A stretch of DNA of 49,427 nt from Agrobacterium leguminum (lineage in GTDB: Bacteria; Pseudomonadota; Alphaproteobacteria; Rhizobiales; Rhizobiaceae), in NCBI RefSeq assembly GCF_015704895.1, contig NZ_JADQWB010000027.1:1-49427 (forward strand), read 5' to 3'. The notes beneath the pieces were generated by a model that was not told the origin of the DNA, made no database searches, and saw nothing but the letters and a program-made list of their open reading frames with translations. Position numbers and translations under genes: made by a program. Shown in pieces: positions 1 to 8,522 of this stretch; within the stretch, counting starts at the first letter, position 1; the number at the start of each line of letters is the position of its first letter.

Positions 1-359
1 AGGTCGGCTCGCCGATGGAGCTTTACCGCTCCCCCGCCAACCTCTTCGTCGCCGGCTTCATCGGCTCGCCGCGCATGAACCTGGTGACCGGCGATTATGC
101 CCGCCAAAAAGGTGCCACCACCGCCGGCGTGCGGCCCGAGCATCTGGTGCTGTCGAAAGAAAGCGGACTGTGGCAGGGCAAGGTGACGGTGGCCGAACAT
201 CTCGGATCGGATACCTTCCTGCATCTCGAGGTCGACGGTATCGGGCCGATCACCGCTCGCACGGACGGTGAGTTCGAATGCAAACACGGCGATACCGTCT
301 TCATTACGCCCGACGAGACAAAGATCCACAGGTTCGAAGAAAAGGGTAAGGCGATATGA
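1..359 (+). CDS. Polyol ABC transporter ATP-binding protein, C-terminal part (truncated by window edge)
   Basis: Only the last ~118 codons are present; the reading frame is open at the left edge, so the start lies outside. The visible part is the end of the nucleotide-binding domain ([22 protein letters not shown]) followed by a TOBE-type domain with the signature GVRPEHL, as in MalK/SmoK/UgpC ATPases that power sugar and polyol importers at the cytoplasmic face. Its stop overlaps the next start (ATGA, 356-359), so it is translationally coupled to the sorbitol dehydrogenase-like gene. That context, with mannitol dehydrogenase next, suggests a sorbitol/mannitol importer (SmoK-like). The Walker motifs are not in the window, so family is inferred from the TOBE part and neighbours. 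Confidence 0.85.
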   Translation, partial: VGSPMELYRSPANLFVAGFIGSPRMNLVTGDYARQKGATTAGVRPEHLVLSKESGLWQGKVTVAEHLGSDTFLHLEVDGIGPITARTDGEFECKHGDTVFITPDETKIHRFEEKGKAI

Positions 360-1132
360 CGGGAAGACTGGAAGGTAAATCCGCGCTTATAACAGGTTCG
401 GCGCGCGGCATCGGCCGCGCCTTTGCGGAGGCCTATATACGCGAGGGAGCAACCGTCGCCATTGCCGATATCGATTTCGAGCGCGCCAGCAAGACCGCCC
501 GCGAGATCGGCGAGAACGCCTATGCCGTCGAACTCGACGTGACCAAGCAGCATTCCATCGACACCGCCATCCGCACGGTGGAAGGCCAGACGGGTGGGCT
601 CGATATCCTTATCAACAATGCCGCGCTGTTCGATCTGGCGCCGATTGTCGAGATCAAACGCGAGAGCTACGAAAGGCTGTTTTCGATCAATGTGTCCGGC
701 ACGCTGTTCATGATGCAGGCTGCCGCAAAAACAATGATTGCTCGGGGAAAAGGCGGCAAGATCATCAACATGGCAAGCCAGGCGGGCCGGCGCGGCGAGG
801 CCTTGGTGGCGGTTTATTGCGCCACCAAGGCCGCCGTCATCAGCCTCACCCAGTCGGCCGGGCTCGATCTCATCAGGCACGGCATCAACGTCAACGCGAT
901 TGCGCCGGGCGTGGTCGATGGCGAGCACTGGGACGGCGTCGATGCGCTGTTTGCGAAATATGAAAACCGCCCGGCCGGTGAAAAGAAGCGGCTGGTCGGG
1001 GAGGCCGTGCCCTTCGGCCGCATGGGCCGTGCCGAAGACCTGACCGGCATGGCGATCTTCCTTGCCTCCGATGAGGCACAATACATCGTCGCCCAGACCT
1101 ATAATGTCGATGGCGGCAACTGGATGAGCTGA
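356..1132 (+). CDS. smoS: Short-chain dehydrogenase, SmoS-type sorbitol (L-iditol/galactitol) 2-dehydrogenase
   Basis: 258-residue classical SDR, predicted to oxidise a hexitol such as sorbitol to the 2-ketose (fructose) with NAD+ in the cytoplasm. Visible: cofactor motif TGSARGIG (residues 14-21), NNAA (87-90), catalytic Ser141, Tyr154 and Lys158 (YCATK) and a C-terminal NVDGG. The start ATG overlaps the stop of the upstream ABC ATPase by four bases, which fixes the start and places it in the polyol operon. The order ATPase, SDR, mannitol dehydrogenase is that of the smo operon known from Rhodobacter and rhizobia. The exact substrate (sorbitol, galactitol or L-iditol) cannot be told from sequence alone. 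Confidence 0.88.
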   Translation: MTGRLEGKSALITGSARGIGRAFAEAYIREGATVAIADIDFERASKTAREIGENAYAVELDVTKQHSIDTAIRTVEGQTGGLDILINNAALFDLAPIVEIKRESYERLFSINVSGTLFMMQAAAKTMIARGKGGKIINMASQAGRRGEALVAVYCATKAAVISLTQSAGLDLIRHGINVNAIAPGVVDGEHWDGVDALFAKYENRPAGEKKRLVGEAVPFGRMGRAEDLTGMAIFLASDEAQYIVAQTYNVDGGNWMS

Positions 1133-1193
1133 GTATCGGGCGCCTGCCGCCCGGCCTTGGCACGAACAACGTTTCCCCTCCGAGGATCGTGAC

Positions 1194-2678
1194 ATGACAT
1201 GCAAACTCTCCCTCGCAACGCTTGACGACGCCAGAAAAACCGCGGCTGTTCCGGCCTATTCCCGGACCGATCTTTCCGCCGGCATCGTGCATTTCGGCGT
1301 TGGCAATTTCCACCGCGCCCATCAGGCGGTTTATCTGGATGACCTCTTCAACACCGGAACGGACCATGACTTCGCCATCATCGGCGCGGGCGTTCTGCCG
1401 TCCGATGCGGTGATGCGTGAGAAACTCGCTGCGCAGGACTTTCTGACCACGGTGGTGGAGCAGGACAATAACCGCACCGGCGCGCGCGTCACCGGGCCGA
1501 TGATCGACATTCTGAAGGTTGGCGATACAAAGGCCATCATCGATACGCTCGCCGATCCGAAAATCCGCATCGTCTCAATGACGATTACCGAAGGCGGTTA
1601 TTTCATCGATGCTTCCGGTTCCTTCAACCCGCAGCATCCGGCCATTGCCGAGGATGGCAAGAACCCGGCTTTGCCGAAAACCGTGTTCGGCCTCATCGTC
1701 GCCGGGCTGAAGGCGCGGCGCGACAAGGGGCTGCAACCCTTCACCGTCATGTCCTGCGACAACATTCCACATAATGGCAAGGTCACGAAAAATGCCGTGG
1801 TCGGGCTCGCGGCCCTGTCCGATCCGGCCTTTGCCAACTGGATCGGCGAAAATGTCGCTTTCCCCAACTCCATGGTCGACCGCATTACGCCTGCTACCGG
1901 CGAGCGCGAACGCAATATCGCCCGCGACGATTTCGGCATCGAGGACAATTGGCCGGTCTTCTGCGAGGAGTTCAAGCAATGGGTGATGGAGGATAATTTT
2001 CCCGCCGGTCGCCCGGCGCTCGAAAAGGCCGGCGTACAGTTTGTCAGGGACGTTGCGCCCTATGAGCACATGAAAATCCGCATCCTCAATGGCGGCCACG
2101 CGGCAATCGCCTATCCGGCGGCTTTGCTCGACATTCATTTCGTGCATGAAGCGATGGAACATCCGTTGATCCGGGCATTTCTGGCAAAGCTGGAAAATGA
2201 AGAGATCATTCCGGTCATTCCGCCGGTTCCCGATACGAATCTCGCCGATTATTTCGCCCTGATCGAGCGGCGTTTCCTCAATCCGAAGATCGGCGACACC
2301 ATTCCGCGTCTGGCGCAGGACGGTTCCAACCGCCAGCCGAAATTCATCCTGCCATCCACCGTCGACCGTCTGGCGCGCGGCGAGGATATCGTCGGGCTTT
2401 CGCTGGTTTCGGCGCTGTGGTGCCGTTATTTCCAGGGCACTTCCGACAGCGGCAAGGAAATCGCCTTCAACGATGCCAGCGCCGAGCGGCTGCAAGCTGC
2501 GGCGATCAAGGCCAAGGACGATCCGATGGCCTTCCTCGCGCTTGGCGATATTTTCGGGGAGGTTGCCGAATCGGAGCTTTTCCGTAAACGCTTTGCCCAT
2601 GCATTGAAGACGCTGTGGCAAGAAGGCACGGCGAAGACCTTGCAGCTTTATCTGGATGACAAGCTGGCTGAAAAGTGA
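1194..2678 (+). CDS. mtlK: Mannitol 2-dehydrogenase (long-chain polyol dehydrogenase)
   Basis: 494-residue NAD-dependent mannitol 2-dehydrogenase, converting D-mannitol (and possibly D-arabinitol or sorbitol) to the ketose. The N-terminal nucleotide-binding segment FGVGNFHRAHQAVYLDD (residues 34-50) is typical of the family. The catalytic triad pattern Lys294, Asn299, His302 (KIRILNGGH) matches the K-x4-N-x2-H arrangement of the Pseudomonas fluorescens enzyme, and the length is normal. It follows smoS after a 61-base gap with a GAGGA ribosome site and precedes the HAD gene by 7 bases, so it is an operon member. It would deliver fructose or xylulose to the kinase and pentose phosphate steps. 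Confidence 0.93.
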   Translation: MTCKLSLATLDDARKTAAVPAYSRTDLSAGIVHFGVGNFHRAHQAVYLDDLFNTGTDHDFAIIGAGVLPSDAVMREKLAAQDFLTTVVEQDNNRTGARVTGPMIDILKVGDTKAIIDTLADPKIRIVSMTITEGGYFIDASGSFNPQHPAIAEDGKNPALPKTVFGLIVAGLKARRDKGLQPFTVMSCDNIPHNGKVTKNAVVGLAALSDPAFANWIGENVAFPNSMVDRITPATGERERNIARDDFGIEDNWPVFCEEFKQWVMEDNFPAGRPALEKAGVQFVRDVAPYEHMKIRILNGGHAAIAYPAALLDIHFVHEAMEHPLIRAFLAKLENEEIIPVIPPVPDTNLADYFALIERRFLNPKIGDTIPRLAQDGSNRQPKFILPSTVDRLARGEDIVGLSLVSALWCRYFQGTSDSGKEIAFNDASAERLQAAAIKAKDDPMAFLALGDIFGEVAESELFRKRFAHALKTLWQEGTAKTLQLYLDDKLAEK

Positions 2679-2685
2679 CTGAGAG

Positions 2686-3405
2686 ATGGAAGACGAGACC
2701 GGGCCCCTTTTGATTTTCGACTGCGACGGCGTTCTCGTCGATAGCGAGCCGGTCTCCATCTCCGTCCTTCTCGACATGCTCTCCCATCTCGGCGTGACGA
2801 TGGGGGAGGAAGAGGCCTATGAGCGCTTCCTCGGCCGCAGCGTCGCCAGCATGACGGCGACGCTGTTTGAGGATTACGGTGTCGAAACCGACATCGATTT
2901 TCTCGACCATATGCGGGCGACGCTGTTCGAGCGTTTCCGCACCGAGCTTCGGCCGATCGACGGCATTGGCGAAACGCTGGACAGGCTCCTGCCGCTGCGG
3001 CGCTGCGTCGCTTCCTCAAGCCAGCCGGAACGCATCCGTTATTCGCTGGGGCTGACCGGCCTGATCGACAAATTCGAACCGCATGTCTTCAGCGCCACGA
3101 TGGTGAAGAACGGCAAGCCGGCGCCGGATCTTTTTCTTCATGCGGCGCGCGAAATGGGCGTCGAGCCGCGTCACTGCATCGTGATCGAGGACAGCCCGGC
3201 CGGCATTGCCGCGGCAAAGGCCGCGGGTATGGGTGTTTTTGCCTTTACCGGCGGTTCGCATGCGCGCTTTCCCGCATTCCGTGAAAAGATCGCCGGGCTT
3301 GGCGCGGATGCGGTGTTTGACGCGATGCCGGATTTGGTCCAACTTGTCGGTAATTATGTGGGGAAGGGCGGTTTTGACAGGCGGGCGGAACGCGATGCAG
3401 GCTGA
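2686..3405 (+). CDS. HAD-superfamily hydrolase, beta-phosphoglucomutase/phosphoglycolate-phosphatase-like
   Basis: 239-residue HAD subfamily IA protein. Motif I is DCDGVLVDSEP (nucleophile Asp12 with Asp14), motif II is the SSS of ASSSQPERI, the conserved Lys lies in KNGKPAPD, and the acidic motif III/IV is IEDSPAGI. A helical cap sits between motifs I and II. Such proteins remove phosphate from, or isomerise, small sugar phosphates. It starts 7 bases after mtlK, so it belongs to the polyol operon. A comparable HAD gene (called mtlD in some species) occurs in other alphaproteobacterial mannitol/sorbitol operons. It may clear a toxic phosphorylated by-product or act on a polyol phosphate. The substrate is unknown. 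Confidence 0.85.
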   Translation: MEDETGPLLIFDCDGVLVDSEPVSISVLLDMLSHLGVTMGEEEAYERFLGRSVASMTATLFEDYGVETDIDFLDHMRATLFERFRTELRPIDGIGETLDRLLPLRRCVASSSQPERIRYSLGLTGLIDKFEPHVFSATMVKNGKPAPDLFLHAAREMGVEPRHCIVIEDSPAGIAAAKAAGMGVFAFTGGSHARFPAFREKIAGLGADAVFDAMPDLVQLVGNYVGKGGFDRRAERDAG

Positions 3406-3468
3406 GCGGGACTCTGCCTGCTGCCGTCGTCGCCGGGTCGTTGCGCAAGGGATGGAATTGCAGTCTTG

Positions 3469-5043
3469 ATGCGTCAAAATCTCGTCGCTGTCGATGTCGG
3501 CACCGCCAGCGCCCGGGCCGGCATTTTCGATCCGGCCGGCCGGCTGCTTGCCCGCTCCACCCATCCGATCCTGATGCGGAGGCCGCAGGAAAACCACGCC
3601 GAGCACGATTCCACCGACATATGGAACGCGGTCTGCATCGTGGTGAGGGCGGCGCTTGCCGAGGCCGGTGTTTCGCCGCAAAGCATCGCCGCCATCGGTT
3701 TCGACGCCACCTGCTCGCTGGTCATCCGCGATGGGCGGGGTGAGCCGGTTTCGGTTTCCGTTACCGGTGAAGACCGGTTCGACACCATCGTCTGGCTCGA
3801 TCATCGGGCAATCGACGAGGCCGACCGGCTGACGGCATCCGGCCACCGGGTGCTGGATTTCGCCGGCAACAGCGTCTCGCCGGAAATGCAGATGCCGAAG
3901 CTGATGTGGCTGAAGACGCATATGCCGGCAAGCTGGTCGCGCATGTCCTTCGCTTTCGATCTGGCGGATTTTTTGACGTGGAAGGCGACCGGTTCAGCGC
4001 AGCGTTCAAATTGCACGCAGACGGCGAAGTGGAATTTTCTGGCGCAGGAAAATCCCGGCTGGCAGGCGGATTATCTCGAGTTGGCGGGCCTTGCCGATTT
4101 GAGAGAGCGGGCAGGGCTGCCCGACACCACGGTAATGTCGGGGGAAAGCATCGGCCCGCTTTCGCCCGAAGCTGCCGCCGAACTGGGTCTCGATACCGGC
4201 TGCCAGGTGGCGGCGGGCATGATCGACGCCTATGCCGGCGCGCTCGGCGCATTGGGCGGCTGCCTGTCTGCGGATGTGGGCCGGCATGTGGCGCTGATCG
4301 CCGGTACATCGAGCTGCCTTGTCGCCATGTCTGAGCGGCAGATGCCCGGCCACAGCCTCTGGGGTCCCTATTGGCAGGCGATCCTGCCGGGTCACTGGCT
4401 GGTGGAGGGCGGGCAATCGGCCACCGGCGCGCTGCTCGACCATATCGTGCGCATGCATGCGGCTGGCGGTGAGCCGGATACGGCGCTGCATGCCCGCATC
4501 GTTGCGCGGGTAACGGAATTGCGCGCGCTTGAGGGCGAGGCCTTCGCCGAGCGGCTGCATGTGCTGCCGGATTTCCACGGCAACCGCTCGCCGCTTGCCG
4601 ACCCGCACGCCGTCGGCGTCATCAGCGGGCTGACTTTGGATACGTCTTTCGACAGTCTCTGCCGTCTTTACTGGCGCACAGCCGTCGCCATTGCGCTCGG
4701 CGCGCGCCATGTGCTCGATGCGATGGAGCGTTTCGGTTATGCGGTGGAAAGCCTGCACGTTACCGGCGGGCATGTGAAGAACCCGCTGCTGATGGAGCTT
4801 TATGCCGATGTGACGGGCAAGCGCATCGTCGTTCCCGCCACCGCCGATGCGGTGCTGCTCGGCACGGCGATGACGGCGGCGACGGCCGGCGGGGTGCATG
4901 CGAACCTTGCGGCAGCAGGGGCCGCCATGTATCCAGGCAACGCGGAAATATCAGGCAATCCGGCGCGTGGCCCCCGTTATGAGCGGGATTATCGCCGTTT
5001 TCTCGCCATGCACCGCCATCGTCAGGAACTCGAAAGCCTTTGA
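3469..5043 (+). CDS. FGGY-family carbohydrate kinase (ribulokinase-like)
   Basis: 524-residue FGGY kinase. The N-terminal ATPase-fold phosphate-1 motif is VDVGTASAR (residues 7-15); the family features IGFDATCSLV, IVWLDHRA, AGMIDAYAGALG, ALIAGTSSC and the C-terminal VTGGHVKNPLLMELYADVTG are all visible. This pattern fits the D-ribulokinase/YpCarbK branch rather than xylulokinase. It would phosphorylate a ketose or pentulose made by the upstream dehydrogenases. ATG at 3469 is preferred over the in-frame TTG at 3466. It is the last gene of the polyol operon, 63 bases after the HAD gene, and is followed by a family A repeat. Substrate not determinable by eye. Confidence 0.87.
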   Translation: MRQNLVAVDVGTASARAGIFDPAGRLLARSTHPILMRRPQENHAEHDSTDIWNAVCIVVRAALAEAGVSPQSIAAIGFDATCSLVIRDGRGEPVSVSVTGEDRFDTIVWLDHRAIDEADRLTASGHRVLDFAGNSVSPEMQMPKLMWLKTHMPASWSRMSFAFDLADFLTWKATGSAQRSNCTQTAKWNFLAQENPGWQADYLELAGLADLRERAGLPDTTVMSGESIGPLSPEAAAELGLDTGCQVAAGMIDAYAGALGALGGCLSADVGRHVALIAGTSSCLVAMSERQMPGHSLWGPYWQAILPGHWLVEGGQSATGALLDHIVRMHAAGGEPDTALHARIVARVTELRALEGEAFAERLHVLPDFHGNRSPLADPHAVGVISGLTLDTSFDSLCRLYWRTAVAIALGARHVLDAMERFGYAVESLHVTGGHVKNPLLMELYADVTGKRIVVPATADAVLLGTAMTAATAGGVHANLAAAGAAMYPGNAEISGNPARGPRYERDYRRFLAMHRHRQELESL

Positions 5044-5084
5044 TTATCTAAAGGCTAATGACAGGCGTTGACGGTTGCCGCTCA

Positions 5085-5212
5085 TTTCTTCTCCCCGCCG
5101 GGGAGAAGGTGGCCCGAAGGGCCGGATGAGGGGGAACGCCAGCGATAAAACGCACTCTAGCCCCTTCATCCCGCTGCCGCGACCTTCTCCCCGACGAGGA
5201 GAAAAAACGAGC
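5085..5212. repeat. Family A intergenic palindromic repeat, copy A1
   Basis: Two inverted half-elements. The left half has the hairpin CTTCTCCCCGCCGGGGAGAA followed by GTGGCCCGAAGGGCCGGATG and a G-run. The right half (reverse orientation) has CCCCTTCATCCCGCTGCCGC followed by a similar hairpin. It lies between the convergent kinase gene and the rpiR-like gene, so it may fold as a bidirectional 3' end structure. The same core recurs at 31949, 36369 and 44987. Confidence 0.85.
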
Positions 5213-5256
5213 GGTAACCACTCGATCCCTCGGCCCCGTATTGCCGCCAAACGCAA

Positions 5257-6087
5257 TCAACTGCGCAGCGAGCGTTTCAGGGCCGTGAGGTTCTTTGCCC
5301 TTGCCCTGCCGCTGTCATCGGCGCTGGCGCCAAGCGCACAGAGGGTGAATTCCAGCAGGGAGACCAGTTGCAGCAGGCCCTGGCCGCCATTCTGCGCCTG
5401 CGGCATGGCAAGGCAGAGATCGGCGCTTTCCGGTCCCCATTCATAAAAGCGTGTGGTGATCAGCAATGTCCTGTAGCCGCTCTTGCGCGCCATTGCCGAC
5501 AGGCGTTGCAGCGGCGACAGGGCGCCGCCGCAATCCATGATGACGAGCAGCGCCTGCGCGGGGTCGAAATCCCACAGGGCGACATAGGCCGCGCTGTCGC
5601 TGCCGAGATAATGGATATGGCCCCGGCTCTCCAGAAGCCGCCCGTAAAAATGCCGCCCGGCATCGAGACCTTCCGGAGAGGTTGCCAGAAAAACATTGCC
5701 CGCCGTGGCGATCTCGTTCATGGCAACCCGCCAGATCGATTGGGTGGTCATGTCGAAAGCGGTCTGGATGGCCTGAATCTGCTGCGACAGAAGCTGTGAA
5801 AACGGGTTGGAATGGCGTTCGCCGCCTTCGGCCATGGCGGGTTGGTCCGCGCCCGCCGTTTCTTCGGCATGGCGCAGATCGGCGCGGATATCGCTGAATT
5901 GCCGGTATCCCAGCGAGCGCAGGAAACGGCCGACCGTCATCGGACTGAGGCTGAGCTTGGCGGCCAGCGTCTGCGCCGTCTCGAACGGCAATTCGTCCAG
6001 ATGTTCGATCAGATATTTGGCGATCTTGCGCTCTGAAGGGGTGCCTGCCTTCATGGCGCGCGTAAGGTTCAACAGCAGCTTTTCCAC
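5257..6087 (-). CDS. MurR/RpiR-family transcriptional regulator
   Basis: About 276 residues. An N-terminal RpiR-type helix-turn-helix (SERKIAKYLIEHLDELPFET, then AAKLSLSPMTVGRFLRSLGY) is followed by a SIS sugar-phosphate-binding domain over the C-terminal half (VFLATSPEG, LVIMDCGGALSPL, LLITTRFYEW). Such regulators bind sugar phosphates and control adjacent sugar genes, so the convergent polyol operon is a plausible target. There is no good ATG. GTG at 6087 lies five bases after a GAGG ribosome site (6093-6096); TTG at 6090 is possible, and the first ATG is at 6054. It is transcribed away from the 6389 gene, leaving a ~300-base shared upstream region. Confidence 0.87.
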   Translation of the reverse strand: MEKLLLNLTRAMKAGTPSERKIAKYLIEHLDELPFETAQTLAAKLSLSPMTVGRFLRSLGYRQFSDIRADLRHAEETAGADQPAMAEGGERHSNPFSQLLSQQIQAIQTAFDMTTQSIWRVAMNEIATAGNVFLATSPEGLDAGRHFYGRLLESRGHIHYLGSDSAAYVALWDFDPAQALLVIMDCGGALSPLQRLSAMARKSGYRTLLITTRFYEWGPESADLCLAMPQAQNGGQGLLQLVSLLEFTLCALGASADDSGRARAKNLTALKRSLRS

Positions 6088-6388
6088 CAACGCCTCATTC
6101 TTTTATCTTTATTGAACGATGATGCATGCGCGCGCGCAAACGAGCGTGCGAACCGCAATTTGACGGTGGGGGATAGCTTTTCCGGCCTTGTCCTCCACCG
6201 GACCGGAATGCGAAATGTAATAGGTATATTATTATATTTTAGAGATACCTTTTATTCAAGAGAAATTCCATCTGCGGTTTAAACCCAGCCATTTGGCATC
6301 TTTCCGTCCGTCTTGCAGAGCGGGCGGGCAGCGCTTATCTCTCGTCTGGTAAGTGTGTTTCAACGCGAAAGGCGTCGAGGAGTTCCGG
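6088..6388. other. Divergent intergenic region, rpiR-like gene / CysZ-like gene
   Basis: About 300 bases with no gene. The centre is unusually AT-rich (around 6212-6256) and carries an inverted repeat AGGTAT (6222-6227) / ATACCT (6245-6250) with a 17-base spacer, a possible regulator site or promoter region. A GC-alternating stretch lies near 6121-6140. Nothing else was recognised. Confidence 0.4.
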
Positions 6389-7126
6389 ATGATTTTTGAT
6401 GCGGCGAGGCTTGCCTTCCACAATCTCTTTGCCGCCGAAACCCGGTCGGTCTTCTGGAAGGTTCTGGGGCTCACGCTTCTCGTGCTTGCGGCGCTGTGGT
6501 TCGCCATCCGCTCGATCTTCATTTATTTCGCCCTGCCGTGGGTGGATACGCTGATCCCCGGCGTGCCGGACTGGGCGGGTTGGTTGACTTTCGTTTTCGC
6601 CATTTTCGCCGGCATCGGGCTGGCGCTGGCGCTCGCGCTGCTCATTTCGCCGGTCACCGCCGTCATTGCCGGCCTGTTTCTCGACGATGTCGCCGAAGTG
6701 GTTGAGAAAAAGAACTATCCGAACGATCCGCCGGGCAAGGCGATGCCGGTCGGCGAGGCCGTGCTGTCGTCCATCAAGTTCTTCGGGGTCGTTATTGCCG
6801 GCAACCTTGTCGCGCTGTTGCTGCTTCTGGTGCCGGGTATCAATCTCATCGCGTTTTTTCTGGTGAACGGTTATCTGCTCGGCCGGGAATTCTTCGAATT
6901 CGCGGCGATGCGTTTCCGCTCGCCCGCCGAAGCGAGGTTGTTCCGTTCAAAGCACCGCACCACCGTCTTCATGGCCGGGCTGGTGATAGCGGCCTTCCTG
7001 GCGGTGCCGTTCCTCAACCTGTTGACGCCGCTTTTTGCCGCCTCGATGATGGTGCACCTGCACAAGGCCGTCAGCCGGCGCGATCCCTCATTCGCCGCCG
7101 GCCGCACCGAACAGCTGCGCGGGTAA
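6389..7126 (+). CDS. EI24/CysZ-like integral membrane protein
   Basis: 245 residues with several strongly hydrophobic segments: after residue 25, around the LTFVFAIFAGIGLALALALL stretch, the VVIAGNLVALLLLLVPGINL stretch, and FMAGLVIAAFLAVPFLNLL near the C terminus. The layout resembles the EI24/CysZ-like family (annotated as sulfate permease-related, role unproven in this group). ATG at 6389 is chosen because GAGGAG (6377-6382) sits six bases upstream; an ATG at 6353 has no such site. Its 3' end overlaps the end of the convergent nth gene by 39 bases. Membrane location is clear from sequence; transport of sulfate is only a family-level guess. Confidence 0.78.
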   Translation: MIFDAARLAFHNLFAAETRSVFWKVLGLTLLVLAALWFAIRSIFIYFALPWVDTLIPGVPDWAGWLTFVFAIFAGIGLALALALLISPVTAVIAGLFLDDVAEVVEKKNYPNDPPGKAMPVGEAVLSSIKFFGVVIAGNLVALLLLLVPGINLIAFFLVNGYLLGREFFEFAAMRFRSPAEARLFRSKHRTTVFMAGLVIAAFLAVPFLNLLTPLFAASMMVHLHKAVSRRDPSFAAGRTEQLRG

Positions 7127-7870
7127 TTCCACCAGCGGCGCTGGAATATCGAAGGTCTTTTCCGGCGATTTGCAGATATCGGCAATCACGCAGCGTTCGC
7201 ATTCCGGCTTGCGCGCCTTGCAGCAATAACGCCCGTGCAGGATCAGCCAGTGATGGGCATGGAACAGATATTGTTCGGGAATGATGCGGATCAGCCGGTC
7301 TTCAACCTCGTCAGGGGTTTTGCCCGGCGCAAGACAGAGCCGGTTGGCAATGCGGAACACATGTGTATCCACCGCAAGCGTGGGCACGCCGAAGGCCATG
7401 GACATCACCACATTGGCCGTCTTGCGGCCCACACCCGGCAGCGTCACCAGCTCCTCGCGGGTTTTCGGCACCTCGCCGTCGAAATTGTCGATCAGCATCT
7501 GCGACAGGGCGATGACGTTTTTCGCCTTGTTGCGGTAAAGCCCGATGGTCTTGATATGGCCGATCAGTTCTTCCTCGCCGAGCGCCAGCATCTTTTCCGG
7601 CGTATCGGCCACCTTGAACAGCGCGCGTGTGGCCCGGTTCACGCCCACATCGGTCGCCTGCGCGGAAAGCGCCACGGCCACCAGCAGGGTGAAGGGATTG
7701 GTATGTTCCAGCTCGCCTTTCGGCTCCGGCCGCTGAATGGAAAAACGCCGGAAAATCTCGGTGAGCTCGTCCTTGGAATAGGCCGTTTTCACCCGCGCCG
7801 GCTTGCGCGCGGATGCCGGATTTGACTTTTTCAATGTTTGGGTGCTGGATCGTTTTTTGGCGACTGTCAT
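7088..7870 (-). CDS. nth: Endonuclease III (DNA N-glycosylase/AP lyase)
   Basis: 260-residue base-excision repair enzyme that removes oxidised pyrimidines and cuts the abasic site. The helix-hairpin-helix LVTLPGVGRKTANVV with its catalytic Lys, the catalytic Asp in LAVDTHVFRIANRL, and the C-terminal [4Fe-4S] cluster motif C-x6-C-x2-C-x5-C (CKARKPECERCVIADIC) are all present. A basic N-terminal extension of about 30 residues precedes the conserved core, common in rhizobial Nth. The ATG at 7870 lies 37 bases from the divergent DUF2244 gene, so both promoters share a very short region. The 3' end runs 39 bases into the convergent CysZ-like gene. Confidence 0.96.
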   Translation of the reverse strand: MTVAKKRSSTQTLKKSNPASARKPARVKTAYSKDELTEIFRRFSIQRPEPKGELEHTNPFTLLVAVALSAQATDVGVNRATRALFKVADTPEKMLALGEEELIGHIKTIGLYRNKAKNVIALSQMLIDNFDGEVPKTREELVTLPGVGRKTANVVMSMAFGVPTLAVDTHVFRIANRLCLAPGKTPDEVEDRLIRIIPEQYLFHAHHWLILHGRYCCKARKPECERCVIADICKSPEKTFDIPAPLVELPAQLFGAAGGE

Positions 7871-7907
7871 GGACTATCTATAGCCAGCCCGCCTTGAGGA
7901 AAGCAAC

Positions 7908-8390
7908 GTGGATACGCTCAACGACCAGCCGATTTTCGCGGCGGAACTCGTTCCGCACCGTTCGCTTGGCAGAAGGGGTTTCCGGCTGCTCCTGCTTTTC
8001 TCCGGCCTGGCCTGCCTTGTCTATGGCGGCTTTTTCCTCGCCACCGGGGCATGGCCGGTCGGCCTGTTCTTCGGGCTGGATTTCCTGCTGCTTTATGCCG
8101 CCTTCCGCGCCAATTACCGGGCGGCGAAGGCGCGGGAAGAGGTCAGCGTCTCGCGCACCAGCCTGTCGATCCGCAAATTTTCTCCGGCCGGGCGGATGGT
8201 GGAGCATCGCTTCAATCCCTTCTGGGCGCGCTTCAGGGTGAGGCGGCATGACGAGATCGGCATCGTCTCCATGCATGTGACGGGCGAGGGGCGGGCGACC
8301 GATATCGGTTCGTTTCTCAACCCGGATGACCGGGAAAGTTTCGCGAAGGCGTTTGGCGGTGCGCTGGCGACTGTGCGGCGGCGGATGTGA
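7908..8390 (+). CDS. DUF2244 domain membrane protein
   Basis: 160-residue protein of the alphaproteobacterial DUF2244 family, function unknown. Two adjacent transmembrane helices (roughly residues 25-65: LLLFSGLACLVYGGFFLATG then WPVGLFFGLDFLLLYAAF) are followed by a soluble C-terminal domain with the family-typical ISRTSLSI-like strand, a WARFRV segment and IGSFLNPDDRESFAKAF. The start is GTG at 7908, preceded by GAGGAAAG at a good distance. It is divergent from nth. A hairpin (8412-8442) without a T-run follows the gene. The assignment rests on overall pattern; no catalytic motif is visible. Confidence 0.8.
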   Translation: MDTLNDQPIFAAELVPHRSLGRRGFRLLLLFSGLACLVYGGFFLATGAWPVGLFFGLDFLLLYAAFRANYRAAKAREEVSVSRTSLSIRKFSPAGRMVEHRFNPFWARFRVRRHDEIGIVSMHVTGEGRATDIGSFLNPDDRESFAKAFGGALATVRRRM

Positions 8391-8411
8391 ACGGATAGTC
8401 CCGCTCACTAT

Positions 8412-8442
8412 CCGTCATTCCGGCTCAGGGCCGGTATGACGG
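8412..8442. repeat. Short inverted repeat of the TCATTCC type
   Basis: CCGTCATTCCGG (8412-8423) and CCGGTATGACGG (8431-8442) form a 12-bp stem with one mismatch and a 7-base loop, with no T-run. It sits between the DUF2244 gene and the ada-like gene. Related GTCATTCC inverted repeats occur at 46213-46248 and a longer form at 12175-12263. Confidence 0.6.
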
Positions 8443-8522
8443 TAGAAACGGAGCACGGCGCAAGAAACGGGTGGAGACGAAGTCGCTTTAATGGTTTTCT
8501 CTTACCCGTTAGGAGATTTGCG

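Noticed and set aside
95..1204. 369-codon open frame on the minus strand opposite the polyol genes
   Set aside because: Lies opposite smoS with clear SDR motifs on the + strand; its translation shows no domain and is Arg/His/Gly-rich, typical of a shadow frame in GC-rich DNA.
4006..4899. 297-codon minus-strand frame inside the FGGY kinase region
   Set aside because: Shadow of the kinase gene; no recognisable domain and no ribosome site.
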